Shown here piece by piece: positions 16,319-25,773 of a stretch of 35,517 nucleotides of DNA. A program made the translations under genes and the position numbers. The notes under the pieces are model-generated. The model did not search any database. It had not been told where the DNA came from and was given only the letters and a program-made list of their open reading frames with translations. The stretch comes from Chthoniobacterales bacterium (lineage in GTDB: Bacteria > Verrucomicrobiota > Verrucomicrobiia > Chthoniobacterales > UBA10450): NCBI GenBank assembly GCA_013821455.1, contig JACDGS010000041.1:1-35517 (forward strand), written 5' to 3'. Position 1 is the stretch's first letter. Each line of letters begins with the position of its first letter.

Positions 16319-17182
16319 ATGAGCAAATCACTCGCGATCTTTCTTGCCCTCCTTTTCCTTACGACCGCCGCGGCCTGGGCGCAGGAAGAGCCGGGCGGTC
16401 TTCTTATCTACCGTGAACCCGGGGCCTCGTCGGTGGAGGCGATTCCGTATCACATTTTCCAACAGAATAATTCGCTTTTCTCGACGGTGGTGAAGGACAA
16501 CGGCGAGCACAAACGGTTCAAGTCGGGCGGTGTGCTCGCGCTGGTGCCGTATCCCTCTGCAACTTTCGACTCGTCGTTTCGTGACACTGCCCGAACGGCT
16601 TTGGAAAAGATCGATCACCTGCGTTTGAGTTACCCTCAGGTGAAGGCGGAACTCGATTTGGCTCAGGATAAATGGGCGCAAGCGGAGAAGGTGGCCGAGC
16701 AACTCGCTGCTACCCCACCTCCCGCCAAAGTAAGCAGAGCCGCAGCCGACCACGCGCTTCCCGCCGGCGCCCGTTTAACCGGCGCGACTGCCTCCACGGC
16801 GACAATCACCTATGCGACCGGGATTACGTCCACACCTTTGAAGGATCTTTCCCCTAAACAGTTGCTCGCGCTCAACGCGACTTCGCGGACGATTCAATTG
16901 CCATTGGGAATCGAACTTCCTGTGCCTGAATTACCGAGGCCAGCCGCCGTTGCTACTCTCACCGAGCCGGAGGGTCTGACCGCCCGGGTTGATGCCGCGG
17001 GCCGACACGTTGTTCGCGTTTGCTCTAGTGCGATCGGAGTGAGTGATGTCGCTTTTGGCGCCTGGGCATTTTATGTCGCACTACCGGCGCTTCTGATCAT
17101 CCTCCTCGCCGCGCTCGTCCTCACCTCGCGTGCGACGAAAACGAGCACTATGAAAACAAACCCCGGTTACCCACCGCTGTGA
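16319..17182 (+). CDS. Exported membrane-anchored hypothetical protein
   Basis: 287 residues from ATG 16319, chosen because it begins with a signal peptide (MSKSLAIFLALLFLTTAAAWAQ). The same frame is open upstream but overlaps the pilin gene. A segment around 95-130 (LEKIDHLRLSYPQVKAELDLAQDKWAQAEKVAEQL) is helical and charged, perhaps a coiled coil. A Pro-rich region follows and a single membrane helix (FYVALPALLIILLAALVLTS) lies near the C-terminus. The protein is probably periplasmic with a C-terminal anchor. No family is recognised. It follows the prepilin gene by 53 nt and precedes another small membrane protein by 10 nt. Confidence 0.6.
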   Translation: MSKSLAIFLALLFLTTAAAWAQEEPGGLLIYREPGASSVEAIPYHIFQQNNSLFSTVVKDNGEHKRFKSGGVLALVPYPSATFDSSFRDTARTALEKIDHLRLSYPQVKAELDLAQDKWAQAEKVAEQLAATPPPAKVSRAAADHALPAGARLTGATASTATITYATGITSTPLKDLSPKQLLALNATSRTIQLPLGIELPVPELPRPAAVATLTEPEGLTARVDAAGRHVVRVCSSAIGVSDVAFGAWAFYVALPALLIILLAALVLTSRATKTSTMKTNPGYPPL

Positions 17183-17192
17183 ACCGCATTTT

Positions 17193-17534
17193 ATGAAAAC
17201 GCTCATCACTATTCTTTTTACTGCTGGTGCGATTGTGGCTCTCCTTTATTCTGAGATCACACCTTGGCGCATCGTAAATAAGACCGAGCAGAAGGTGCCG
17301 ATGGTAGCGCCAGCCGCGACGCCAGTCATTGTTGAAAGGCGAGTCATCGTCCCAGTCGCCGTCGCTCCCAGCCAAGATCACTCAGGTGATTGGATGCACG
17401 ATCCCAACTACCGGTCCGCCTTGGAAAAAACGACGGTTGCTGGGGCGCCGGAACCCGCCTCTCGACGCGACCAAGGGAGACCTATCCCAACGCCCTCACT
17501 AAGTGTCAGGATTACGCCGCCGCCTTCAAGGTAA
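17193..17534 (+). CDS. Small single-pass membrane protein of unknown function
   Basis: 113 residues with one N-terminal hydrophobic helix (MKTLITILFTAGAIVALLYS), then a Val/Ala/Pro-rich extracytoplasmic part (VPMVAPAATPVIVERRVIVPVAVAP). It starts 10 nt after the preceding gene and ends inside the convergent glycogen synthase gene, overlapping its last 23 nt. No family is recognised. The C-terminal third (TPSLSVRITPPPSR) is of low complexity, so the exact end may be non-conserved. Confidence 0.5.
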   Translation: MKTLITILFTAGAIVALLYSEITPWRIVNKTEQKVPMVAPAATPVIVERRVIVPVAVAPSQDHSGDWMHDPNYRSALEKTTVAGAPEPASRRDQGRPIPTPSLSVRITPPPSR

Positions 17535-18957
17535 CCAGACTCGCATAAAGCTCCTCGTAGCGCTCCGCAGCATGCGCCCAGGAAAAATCGCGTGTGATCG
17601 CTCTTTTCGTTAGGCGCTCCCACTCCGCTTTATCCGAGAACACTTCGCGCGCCCGCTTGATCGCGTCCCAAAACGGTTCGCTGCCATATTCGTAAAAGAG
17701 AAAGCCGTAGCCGGAATCGGCTGCCGGATCATAATCCGCGATGATCTGCTCCACGCCGCGACTGCCCCGCGCGACCGGCAGCACGCCGTAGCGCAAACTG
17801 TGCATCGCGCTAAAACCGCCCGGCTCCACGCGCGAAGGGATGAGTGCGATATCGCATCCGCCTTCAATCAAATGCGCCAGCGCCTCGTCGTAATCGCCGC
17901 GGTAGGCGAGCCGGGTCGGAAATTTTCGCGCGGCAATATTGAGCGCCGTCTCGTAGGCCGGATCGCCCTGTCCGAGAATGATGAGGCGCACGTCATCAGA
18001 GAGCAGGCGATCGAGGACGGGCAGGAGAATGTCGAAACCCTTCTCGCCCGCGAGGCGCGTGACCATTCCGAAAACCGGTCCGCGCGGCGACGGCGCTAAA
18101 CCCAGATCGGCGAGAAGCGCGTTGCGCGAAGCCGCTTTCACTTCGAGCGAACCGGCGCCGTAACGCACGGGCAAAAATGGATCCGTTACAGGATTCCAGC
18201 GCTGCGTATCTGCGCCAGGCAAAATGCCAACCAGCCGCGCAGCCTGTTCGCGCAGGACGAAATCGAGGCCCTCGCCTAACGATTCCGTCTGGATGACGTG
18301 CGCATAGGGCTGCCCCGCGACGACGATGCGATCGGCGAAACGCAGGCCGCCCTTAAGCAGGTTAAGCCGTCCGAAAAACTCGACGCCTTCGGGTTTGAAA
18401 TAAGCCGGCGCAAGATTCGTTAGGCTGAAATCTTCCGCCGGAAAACTTCCCTGCTCCGCGAGGTGATGAATCGAGAGCACGGTCGCGAAAGGCAAACGCT
18501 GGTCGCGCACGAGGACGGGCACGAGCGCCGCGCTCCAATCGTGCGCATGTAGGATCTCGGGCGTGGGAGTCATCCGCCGCGCGAGCTCGACCGCGGCTTT
18601 GCTGAAGAAGATGAAGCGCGCCGCGTTATCGGGATACGGCTCGCCCTTTTCTCCATAGAGCGCAGGCCGATCGAAAAATTCATCGCAGCGCAGAAAGAAA
18701 ACCTGCATTCCATCCGGCGTGCGCGCTTCGAGAACGTGGGCCGCGTGGCGTTGACCGCCGAGGGAAATCTCGATGTTCACCGGCAACGTGCGGAGCGCGA
18801 GATCGTCGCGTTCACGGACTTCGCGATAGTAGGGCATCGTTAGGGCAACCTCGTGCCCGCGCTTTTTCAGTTCGCGCGGGAGTGCGCTCAGGACATCCGC
18901 GAGCACGCCGGAGCGGGCCAGCGGCCAGCCTTCGCTGCTAATCATGAGAATTTTCAT
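17512..18957 (-). CDS. glgA: Glycogen synthase-like glycosyltransferase (GT5), divergent
   Basis: 481 residues, the normal GlgA length. The family N-terminus is MKILMISSEGWPLARSGVLADVLSALPREL. Known GlgA enzymes read KTGGLADV here; this one has R15-S-G-V, altering the ADP-glucose-binding Lys and the Gly pair. ILHAHDWSAALVP and the C-terminal PVFGMVTRLAGEKGFDILLPVLD and CDIALIPSRVEPGGFSAMHSLRYG are present, but the usual EPCG is EPGG. It may still make alpha-1,4-glucan or may use another donor. It lies 45 nt downstream of the cca gene on the same strand. Four motif copies (17607, 18274, 18417, 18837) encode L-T, S-L-G, L-T and L-T. Confidence 0.85.
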   Translation of the reverse strand: MKILMISSEGWPLARSGVLADVLSALPRELKKRGHEVALTMPYYREVRERDDLALRTLPVNIEISLGGQRHAAHVLEARTPDGMQVFFLRCDEFFDRPALYGEKGEPYPDNAARFIFFSKAAVELARRMTPTPEILHAHDWSAALVPVLVRDQRLPFATVLSIHHLAEQGSFPAEDFSLTNLAPAYFKPEGVEFFGRLNLLKGGLRFADRIVVAGQPYAHVIQTESLGEGLDFVLREQAARLVGILPGADTQRWNPVTDPFLPVRYGAGSLEVKAASRNALLADLGLAPSPRGPVFGMVTRLAGEKGFDILLPVLDRLLSDDVRLIILGQGDPAYETALNIAARKFPTRLAYRGDYDEALAHLIEGGCDIALIPSRVEPGGFSAMHSLRYGVLPVARGSRGVEQIIADYDPAADSGYGFLFYEYGSEPFWDAIKRAREVFSDKAEWERLTKRAITRDFSWAHAAERYEELYASLVTLKAAA

Positions 18958-19002
18958 CAGGGTAAAATTAAGCGCAGAGAAAGCGGAGGCCTCAGGAATT
19001 CG

Positions 19003-20337
19003 TCAGGAAATTGGATAGTTCCGTTCCACCCAGCGAAGTGCCTCCTCGCGGTCGCTGAGACTTCCCTCTAATTGCTGCGTCTCCACGGCTTCGAGGATTT
19101 CGCCGAAGTGCGGCCCCGGTTTCATCCCGAGCGCGATGAGGTCATCTCCCCTAACGAGTGGTGGCGGAATGATCGGCTCATTCGCGAACTCTTCCGCTTT
19201 CTCTTTCAGGAAGTCGTAGTTATCGAGCTGCCCGTGGCTGCTCTCGCAATCGACGCGATGCAGCTCAAGCTCGTCGCCGAAGTTCGGCCGCGCCATGAAC
19301 CGCTTGAGCTTGGCCGTGCGCATGTTGGGCACATCCTTGAAAACCATGTGCTGCCGCACGGCCTCGACTGTGGTGTCGATTTCCGCGCGCGAAAAACGAA
19401 GCCGCTGCATGAGCGCCTCGGTCATTTCCGCGCCGACTTTGTCGTGGCCGTTGAAGCGAATGCGGCCGGTGTGGTCGATCTGCGAAGTCGGCGGTTTGCC
19501 GATGTCATGGAAAAGCACGCTCAAAACGAGCGGCAGCGAAACCTCGTTAGGCAAAAGCCCAAGCATGATCCGCGTATGCTGAAAAACGTCGCCTTCGGGA
19601 TGAAACTGCGGCGGCTGTTCGCAGCCTTTCATGTCGGAGAGCTCCGGTAAAATCAGCGGCATCAAGCCGCTGCGATCGAGAAGATCCCAGCCGTGCACCC
19701 GTTTTGGCGAAAGAAAAATGCGCACGAGTTCTTCGCGAATCCGCTCGGCGCTGATTTCGTTAATGCCGCCGGCTGCCCTAACGATCGCGTCCCAGGTCGC
19801 CGGCTCGATCTCGAAATCGAGCACCGTGGCGAAACGAATCGCGCGCAGAAGCCGCAAACGATCGTCCGCGAAACGCTCGGCCGGGTCGCCAATCGCCCTA
19901 ACGATGCGCGCTTCCAGATCAGCACGACCGCCAACGAAGTCGATGACCGACTCGTTAGGCGGATCATAAAACATCCCGTTGATGGTGAAGTCGCGCCGCC
20001 GCGCGTCTTCTTCGGGCGAAGAAAAATGGACCTCGGCTGGCCGGCGGCCATCGAGATAAGCGCCATCCGAGCGAAAGGTGGCGACCTCGACCTGGAAGCT
20101 GTTTTCCAAAACGACGATCACGCCGAAATGCGCGCCGACTGCGTAGGTGCGCGCGAAAATCTTCTGCACTTCCTCCGGGCGCGCGGAGGTCGCGATGTCG
20201 AAATCTTTCGGCGTCTTCGCGAGGAGCAGATCGCGCACGCAACCGCCCGCAAAATAGGCGACGTGACCAACCGCGCGCAGACGCTCCACCATTCCGCGCG
20301 CCGCCGCTTCCATCGGCGATAAATCGTGGTCGTTCAC
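19003..20337 (-). CDS. cca: CCA tRNA nucleotidyltransferase / poly(A) polymerase family, with HD domain
   Basis: 444 residues. The nucleotidyltransferase head has GGCVRDLLLAKTPKDFDIATSA (GGxVRD and DxD metal ligands), RRRDFTINGMFYDP and the RFADDRLRLLRAIRFA helix. The centre carries an HD phosphohydrolase-like motif, LVLSVLFHDIGKPPTS with HTGRIRFNGHDKVGAEM. Such proteins add or repair the tRNA 3' CCA; the tRNA-Ala in this window lacks an encoded CCA, which fits a need for the enzyme. Class II members with other specificities cannot be excluded. Five motif copies occur inside (19150, 19544, 19777, 19897, 19952), encoding V-R three times and P-N-E twice. Confidence 0.92.
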   Translation of the reverse strand: MNDHDLSPMEAAARGMVERLRAVGHVAYFAGGCVRDLLLAKTPKDFDIATSARPEEVQKIFARTYAVGAHFGVIVVLENSFQVEVATFRSDGAYLDGRRPAEVHFSSPEEDARRRDFTINGMFYDPPNESVIDFVGGRADLEARIVRAIGDPAERFADDRLRLLRAIRFATVLDFEIEPATWDAIVRAAGGINEISAERIREELVRIFLSPKRVHGWDLLDRSGLMPLILPELSDMKGCEQPPQFHPEGDVFQHTRIMLGLLPNEVSLPLVLSVLFHDIGKPPTSQIDHTGRIRFNGHDKVGAEMTEALMQRLRFSRAEIDTTVEAVRQHMVFKDVPNMRTAKLKRFMARPNFGDELELHRVDCESSHGQLDNYDFLKEKAEEFANEPIIPPPLVRGDDLIALGMKPGPHFGEILEAVETQQLEGSLSDREEALRWVERNYPIS

Positions 20338-20405
20338 ATCAACGCGCGATCTGCGCGACGCACTTTCGCGCCGCGCGGATGCACTGTCGAGAAAACGCCT
20401 CGTCG

Positions 20406-23081
20406 TTAGGGCTGCGTGCGGGCCGTGACGACGACGTTGAAGAATTCAACCGCCGCGGCGCCGCAGGTGTCGAGCACGGTCACGCGCACGGGCACGGTCC
20501 CGGCGGTCGTGGTGGAGGCTGTGCGCACACTCACCACGCCGCTATGCTGATTAATTGTGATGGTGCCGCCGCCCGGCAGAGTAGCCGGCTCGATCGAATA
20601 GGGATTCGCCTCGAGGTTATTATTTGGATCGGCTGCGGGCGCGCTCGGAGTGGAACGGGCTTTGCGGCCGACGGTCACATTCACGTCGGTGTAGGTGCCG
20701 AGAGTGGGCGAGGGATTCGGCTGCACGAGAAGGCTGAATGTGCCCGAGACGGTGGAACCTTTGCTATCTGTAACTGTGATTGTCACAGGATAGGTGCGGC
20801 TCGTCAGGGTGGTGACAAGCGGGCAATCGACCAGTGCGCTGATCGAGATTGAGCCGCCGGAAATGCTCGGCGTGAGATGCGCGCCGAACGGCGCGTTCGA
20901 GACCGCAACGGTGAGGGCGCCGCCGTCGGGATCAGCCGCCGTGCCAATCGTCGCGACGGTGGCGGTCGGCGTGCCGCGCATGACGGTGACGCTGCCGGTG
21001 ACGTTGAGAGTCGGCGGTGCATTGTTCGTGGAAGTGATCGTTAGGTTGGCGTCGGAAATGTCGAAGAAAATGTTGCCGACTGCTTCGACTTCGATCCGGC
21101 CTTGAGTGGTCGCGACGTTCGCGGTGTTTGGAATGATGACGATGGCGGTGCCGCTGTTTGGCACGCTCGCGGCGAGGACAATCGGGAAGGTTTGGCCGCC
21201 GTCGGTCGAGAGCGTGATCTTCACATTCGCGGCGTTGAACGGCGCGGCGTTCGAGCCCGCGACGTTCCAGGTCACGGTCTGTTGCGAGCCCGCGGCGATG
21301 GTTGCGGCATTGTTAGGCGCAGTGATCGCAAAAGGTCCCGCCGTGCTCACCGAGGTGACGGTGGTTGATACGTAATTGCTGCCGCCGCCGCCCGCGTGGT
21401 TATCGCGGACAGTCACGCGATAAGTCATGGTGCGGCTGGTCGTCGGCAAAAATTCGCCGCTGATCACATCCGGCGCGATCGTCGCGGGCGGCACATTTTG
21501 ATTATTCAAAATGTAGGAGAGTGACGGAAAGAGCCGCGTTGGATTTGTCGTCGGGAGGAACGAGCGAAAGATCGGCGACGAGCCGTTATCGCGCGGGTCC
21601 TTGGTCGGATCCTGGGCGGGACCTTTGTCGAATTCCTCCCAGCAGTAAGTGAGGATGTCGCCGTCGGGATCGGAGGCGCTCGCGGTGAGATAGAAGGGCG
21701 TCTGACTCGGAATCGTGTAGGCGGTGAGCGCAGCGATGGTTGGCGGCGTGTTGCCGGTCGGGGTCACGGTCGGGCAAGTGCTGCCGGTGCCCGTGCCGGT
21801 GTAAGTGTCCACTTCGTCGTAATTGATGGTGTAAAAATAGTCGTCGCTGTGCGGCGCGAGATCCTGCGGCGCGCAAATACCGGCGTAGGCCATGATAGTT
21901 GTGCCGCTGCCGATTTCGTAAGCGGTCGAAGCATTGCGATTCCCGCCCGCGCACGATCCGCTGGTGGCATTGAATGGATGATTGGCGCCGAACTGGTGTC
22001 CCATTTCATGGACGACGTAGTCGATGTCGAACGGATCGCCCTTGGGCGCGAACAGTCCCGTCTCCGACGAAGCCTTCGAGCCATTGCGGCAAACGACGCC
22101 TAACGACGAAAGACCTCCGCCGCCGGTACTGAAGACATGGCCGAAATCGTAATTGGCCGAGCCAATCACGTTGTCGCAGGTCGTTTGGTTTTGCGAAAGA
22201 AGCAGACCGGCGTTGCTATTCGTATAGGGATCGGTTGCGCTGTCGGTGAAGACGATTTTCTCCTCGTCATCCACGAGCACGAAACGAATCGCGAACTCGC
22301 GCTCGTAAACGCCGCTGCAACGATTGATCGAGGTGATGATCGCGGCCAGCGTGTCGGCGACGTTAGGCGAATTCGGTGCGCTGACGTAAGCGGAATATTC
22401 GCCGGTGCAGGCGAGCGCGAGACGATAGCTGCGCAGGTTCGCGCCGGTCGGTTTGTCGAGCGTGGCGCGACTAGGTGCGGCGGTTTGCTCGCCATTTTCG
22501 CCGACGAGGCAGTTGAACGGTTTATCGGCCGCGGCGAAATCGCGTTTGAAATAAGAGACGTAATTCGCGTCGCTGTCGCGCCAGTAGGGATCGATAAAGA
22601 CGTCGCCATTGGTCGAGAGGATTTGCGCGTGAAAACCGCGCGGCGTGAGATCGACGCGAATCGTCGCCGTCGGATCGTCGATGCCCTGGCCAACATACGT
22701 TTTCAATTCCGGATGCCGCGCCGCGAACTTCGGCTGCATGATGGACGATTGCTGGATGAGGAAACGGGCATAGTCGCCGTTAGGCATCGGGAGCTGGAGT
22801 TCGCGACCACCGACCGACATGGGCGAGCTGAATTCGGGAGTGGTGGTGTTGAGCAGTTGCTCGAGCGACGGGCGATTCAGGGAGAGCGTGCGGTACACCA
22901 GCGGGGTGATGTTGCGCAACGACGCCGTTTGCCGCGCGGGCGTCCGCGTGGCGGTCATCGCCTGCTCATTCACGTCGCTCCAGATGCCTCCGCCATCGAG
23001 CGCGGGGGCTTGCGAGAAGGCGGAATGGGTAACGAGAAAAACGGAGCCGGCAGTGACGAGCGCGGATAAGAAAAACTTCAT
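20406..23081 (-). CDS. Secreted reprolysin-like zinc metalloprotease with C-terminal Ig-like domains
   Basis: 891 residues with signal peptide (MKFFLSALVTAGSVFLVTHSAFS). Residues about 215-440 form a metzincin catalytic domain with H358-E-M-G-H362-Q-F-G-A-N-H368, the HExxHxxGxxH zinc site, and a downstream Met-turn candidate TIMAYAGIC. The preceding region (40-210) looks like a propeptide. The C-terminal half has beta-sandwich modules: NTPPTIAALTAYTIPSQTPF, a Ig-like FAITAPNNAATIAAGSQQTVTWNV, and cadherin-like DPDGGALTVAVSN. It is probably an extracellular peptidase for scavenging. Its TAA stop comes from a motif copy at 20403. Further copies lie at 21038 and 22098, and one-mismatch copies at 21310, 22360 and 22778. 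It lies 93 nt downstream of the permease gene. Confidence 0.88.
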   Translation of the reverse strand: MKFFLSALVTAGSVFLVTHSAFSQAPALDGGGIWSDVNEQAMTATRTPARQTASLRNITPLVYRTLSLNRPSLEQLLNTTTPEFSSPMSVGGRELQLPMPNGDYARFLIQQSSIMQPKFAARHPELKTYVGQGIDDPTATIRVDLTPRGFHAQILSTNGDVFIDPYWRDSDANYVSYFKRDFAAADKPFNCLVGENGEQTAAPSRATLDKPTGANLRSYRLALACTGEYSAYVSAPNSPNVADTLAAIITSINRCSGVYEREFAIRFVLVDDEEKIVFTDSATDPYTNSNAGLLLSQNQTTCDNVIGSANYDFGHVFSTGGGGLSSLGVVCRNGSKASSETGLFAPKGDPFDIDYVVHEMGHQFGANHPFNATSGSCAGGNRNASTAYEIGSGTTIMAYAGICAPQDLAPHSDDYFYTINYDEVDTYTGTGTGSTCPTVTPTGNTPPTIAALTAYTIPSQTPFYLTASASDPDGDILTYCWEEFDKGPAQDPTKDPRDNGSSPIFRSFLPTTNPTRLFPSLSYILNNQNVPPATIAPDVISGEFLPTTSRTMTYRVTVRDNHAGGGGSNYVSTTVTSVSTAGPFAITAPNNAATIAAGSQQTVTWNVAGSNAAPFNAANVKITLSTDGGQTFPIVLAASVPNSGTAIVIIPNTANVATTQGRIEVEAVGNIFFDISDANLTITSTNNAPPTLNVTGSVTVMRGTPTATVATIGTAADPDGGALTVAVSNAPFGAHLTPSISGGSISISALVDCPLVTTLTSRTYPVTITVTDSKGSTVSGTFSLLVQPNPSPTLGTYTDVNVTVGRKARSTPSAPAADPNNNLEANPYSIEPATLPGGGTITINQHSGVVSVRTASTTTAGTVPVRVTVLDTCGAAAVEFFNVVVTARTQP

Positions 23082-23135
23082 AAGGTAGCGCGTGGTCTAG
23101 CGGCAACCTGACGATTTGGCAAGGTTAAACGGCGC

Positions 23136-23164
23136 TCGTTAGGCGTCGTTAGGCATTGTTAGGC
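23136..23164 (+). repeat. Tandem array of three TCGTTAGGC-type motifs, 10-bp period
   Basis: TCGTTAGGC at 23136 and 23146, and TTGTTAGGC at 23156, each separated by one variable base. The period of 10 bp is close to one helical turn, so all three copies face the same side of the DNA. The array fills the middle of the gap between the permease stop (23175) and the protease start (23081). Confidence 0.9.
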
Positions 23165-23174
23165 AAGGAAAATC

Positions 23175-25667
23175 CTACTCCGTGCGCAACGCGACCATTG
23201 GGTTCACGCGCGTGGCGCGCAACGCCGGAACGAAGCACGCGACGGCGGCAACCGCCGCGAGGAGCATGGCCACTGAGCTATAGATAATCGGGTCGTGCGC
23301 GTTGACGTTGAAGAGGAAATTCTGTAAGGCCGCCGCCCCCATCACACCAAGCAGGAGCGCGGCGCCGCCGGCTCCGAGCACAAGGCCGATCACGACCTGC
23401 CACGCGCCTTGCGACAGCACCATGCGAAGAATTCTCCGGGCGTCGGCGCCGAGCGCCATCCGAATCCCAATCTCCTGCGTGCGCTGGTTCACCGAAAAAC
23501 TCATGACGCCATACAGGCCCACAGCGGACAGAATGACCGCCACCAGACCAAAGATGGTGAACAAATTCGCGATGAGACGATTGCCGGAAAGAAAAGCAGA
23601 ATGCAGGACCGCCGGCGTACCGCCAAAATAAACCGGCAGGTCGGGATTGATCTGCGCGATCGCACGAGTGAGGTCGGGCGCAAGGGTCGCGGCGCTCTGG
23701 CCGGGGTGCGGCCTAACGACAAGCGTGACGAACTGCGGCGCCTGCGCGACGCCGAGCAGCGGAATGTAAAAACCGCCGCTGTCGGTCTGCTGATTGAACG
23801 GACCTTGCATGAGCGTATCCGGCACCACCCCGACAATGGTGCGCCAGGGTTGCGGTTGCGCGGGAATGAAGAGGCGCACGCGGCGGCCGAGCGCGCTTTC
23901 GTTGCCGAAATATTTTCGCGCGAAAGTATTGTTCACGATTGCCACTGGTTGCTTCGCGTCGCTGTCCTCGATCGTGAAATCGCGGCCTTCGAGGATCTTC
24001 AATCCGAGCGCGGTGAAATAATTATCCGAGACCGATTCGGAATTGCCGAACGGCCGGTCGCGATCGGTCACGTACGATTTTCCATCGACTTCGTATTGGC
24101 CAAAGTTGGCAAAGGTCATTTGGAAGCGGTCGGTCATGGCCGCGTCCGCAAAGGCAGTATTGGTGCGCACCGTCCGCAAAACGCGCACGTAAAATTGCCG
24201 GCGCGCTTCGGCGTCGGGGTAGGCGCCTTCGAACAAGGCCATGCGCGCGGCGTAAATGCCGCTCTCGTCGTAGCCGTAATTGAGCGTGTTCTGGTTGCGG
24301 ATCGATTTGATCTGCAGCGTCGCCGCGATCAGGAGCGCGGCGGTGACTGCGATTTGGCCAACCACGAGCACCCGCGTAATAATCTGCACGAGCCGGCTGC
24401 TATTCCCGCGGCCGCCTTCCTTCATGACCTCCGCGGGATTCGCGCGTGCGCTCAACCACGCAGGGAAAAAGCCCGAGAGAAGCGTCGCGACCAAAGTGAT
24501 CCCGACGGTGAAGAAGAGGACCTTGGCGTCGATCGTGAACGTGATCCAATAAGGCAATTGGAACGAGGGATTCGCGGTGATGCGCGCGATCTGCCCCACC
24601 GCGAGGTAGGCCAGCGCGACGCCGAAAATCGCGCCGAGCAGGGCGATGAGCAGGCTCTCGGTGAGCATTTGCCTAACGAGTCGCCACTTTCCCGCACCGA
24701 GCGCGCCGCGAATGGCCAGCTCCTTTGCGCGCAGGGCGGCGCGGCCGAACTGCATGTTCATCACGTTGACGCACGCGATCACGAGCACGAGCAGGACGGC
24801 CGCGAGCATGGCGTAAACTGTCTGGCGCAGTTGATCGCCGACGAAGCTGTTCAAGAGCAACTCCACTTTCGCGGAAACCAGTTGTGCGTTGGTTTTTGGA
24901 AAATCTTTCGCGAACCGTTTTGCGAGCCCGACGAACTCCGCATTGACCTGATCGAGACTGACGCCGGGCTTCAACCGCCCCATCACTTGCGGCCCCTGGC
25001 TATCGGGATCGCCGCGCGGTTTCACCGGATACTCGCTGTAGAGAGGCACCCAAAGTTGTTCGGTTTGCGGGAACTTAAAATTCGGCGGCATTACGCCGAT
25101 GATGGTGGCGGCGCGGCCATTGATGCGAACCGCCTGCCCCACCACTTTCGGATCGCCGTCGAAATCGCGCTTCCAAAGTTCATTCCCGAGCAAGGCCACT
25201 TTCTCGGCGCCCGGCTGATTATCGGCGGCGGTAAAATCGCGCCCGAGAATCGGCTCGACCCCGATAATTTTGAAAAACTCATCCGTCACGTAGCCGCCGG
25301 TGTAACGTTGCGGCTTGTTGCGGTAGGTGACGTTGATCGTCGACCCGCTGAGATAGGCGGACATCATCGAGAACGACTTCGTCGCCGCGCGCATGTCCTC
25401 GTAATCCTGCGTCGAAGGCACGAAGCCGGCGCCGTTATTATTTTGCTGCGGCGAAGCCTGCGGATCGACCAGCCCGATGGCGACGAGCTGCTCGGGATGA
25501 GGGAACGAAAATCCGCGCAGGACGATCGCGTTCACGATCGAGAACTGCGTCGTCACGCCGCAAATGCCGAGCGCGAGCACTGTCACGGCAAGAAAACAAA
25601 AAGTCTTTTCCTTGATCAAAACCCGCAGGCCGATCCGGATATCCTGAAAAAAAGATTCGAAAAACAT
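23175..25667 (-). CDS. ADOP-type ABC transporter permease (duplicated MacB_PCD/FtsX)
   Basis: 830 residues. Two consecutive MacB-like periplasmic domains and FtsX permease domains are visible. The N-terminus FFQDIRIGLRVLIKEKTFCFLAVTVLALGI and STQDYEDMRAATKSFSMMSAY fit this type. FRINGRAATIIGVMPPNFKFP-like text lies in the first periplasmic domain, GALGAGKWRLVRQMLTESLLIALLG in the first FtsX core, and IGIRMALGADARRILRMVL with the end FVPALRATRVNPMVALRTE in the second. This is the layout of ADOP permeases of Acidobacteriota and Verrucomicrobiota, which lack their own ATPase; none is adjacent here. The substrate is unknown; peptide or envelope export is typical. A motif copy lies 2 bp upstream of its ATG. 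Copies at 23711 and 24671 encode V-R. Confidence 0.9.
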   Translation of the reverse strand: MFFESFFQDIRIGLRVLIKEKTFCFLAVTVLALGICGVTTQFSIVNAIVLRGFSFPHPEQLVAIGLVDPQASPQQNNNGAGFVPSTQDYEDMRAATKSFSMMSAYLSGSTINVTYRNKPQRYTGGYVTDEFFKIIGVEPILGRDFTAADNQPGAEKVALLGNELWKRDFDGDPKVVGQAVRINGRAATIIGVMPPNFKFPQTEQLWVPLYSEYPVKPRGDPDSQGPQVMGRLKPGVSLDQVNAEFVGLAKRFAKDFPKTNAQLVSAKVELLLNSFVGDQLRQTVYAMLAAVLLVLVIACVNVMNMQFGRAALRAKELAIRGALGAGKWRLVRQMLTESLLIALLGAIFGVALAYLAVGQIARITANPSFQLPYWITFTIDAKVLFFTVGITLVATLLSGFFPAWLSARANPAEVMKEGGRGNSSRLVQIITRVLVVGQIAVTAALLIAATLQIKSIRNQNTLNYGYDESGIYAARMALFEGAYPDAEARRQFYVRVLRTVRTNTAFADAAMTDRFQMTFANFGQYEVDGKSYVTDRDRPFGNSESVSDNYFTALGLKILEGRDFTIEDSDAKQPVAIVNNTFARKYFGNESALGRRVRLFIPAQPQPWRTIVGVVPDTLMQGPFNQQTDSGGFYIPLLGVAQAPQFVTLVVRPHPGQSAATLAPDLTRAIAQINPDLPVYFGGTPAVLHSAFLSGNRLIANLFTIFGLVAVILSAVGLYGVMSFSVNQRTQEIGIRMALGADARRILRMVLSQGAWQVVIGLVLGAGGAALLLGVMGAAALQNFLFNVNAHDPIIYSSVAMLLAAVAAVACFVPALRATRVNPMVALRTE

Positions 25668-25669
25668 AG

Positions 25670-25678
25670 TCGTTAGGC
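25670..25678 (+). repeat. TCGTTAGGC motif copy at the permease start
   Basis: On the minus strand it reads GCCTAACGA-CT-ATG, so it ends 2 nt before the start codon of the ADOP permease and occupies the place where a Shine-Dalgarno site would be. Confidence 0.8.
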
Positions 25679-25773
25679 AAAGCCAAGGTTGCGGCGTCTC
25701 GGAGGTGAGATGCGGGTAGAAGGCGATTTGGATTCACTAAATAAACGCCGCCGTCTAAAATATTTGTCTCCGC

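Noticed and set aside
23409-25676. Very long (755-codon) plus-strand open frame opposite the permease
   Set aside because: Charged, Arg/His-rich sequence without domains; a typical antisense shadow in high-G+C DNA of a clearly recognisable ADOP permease.
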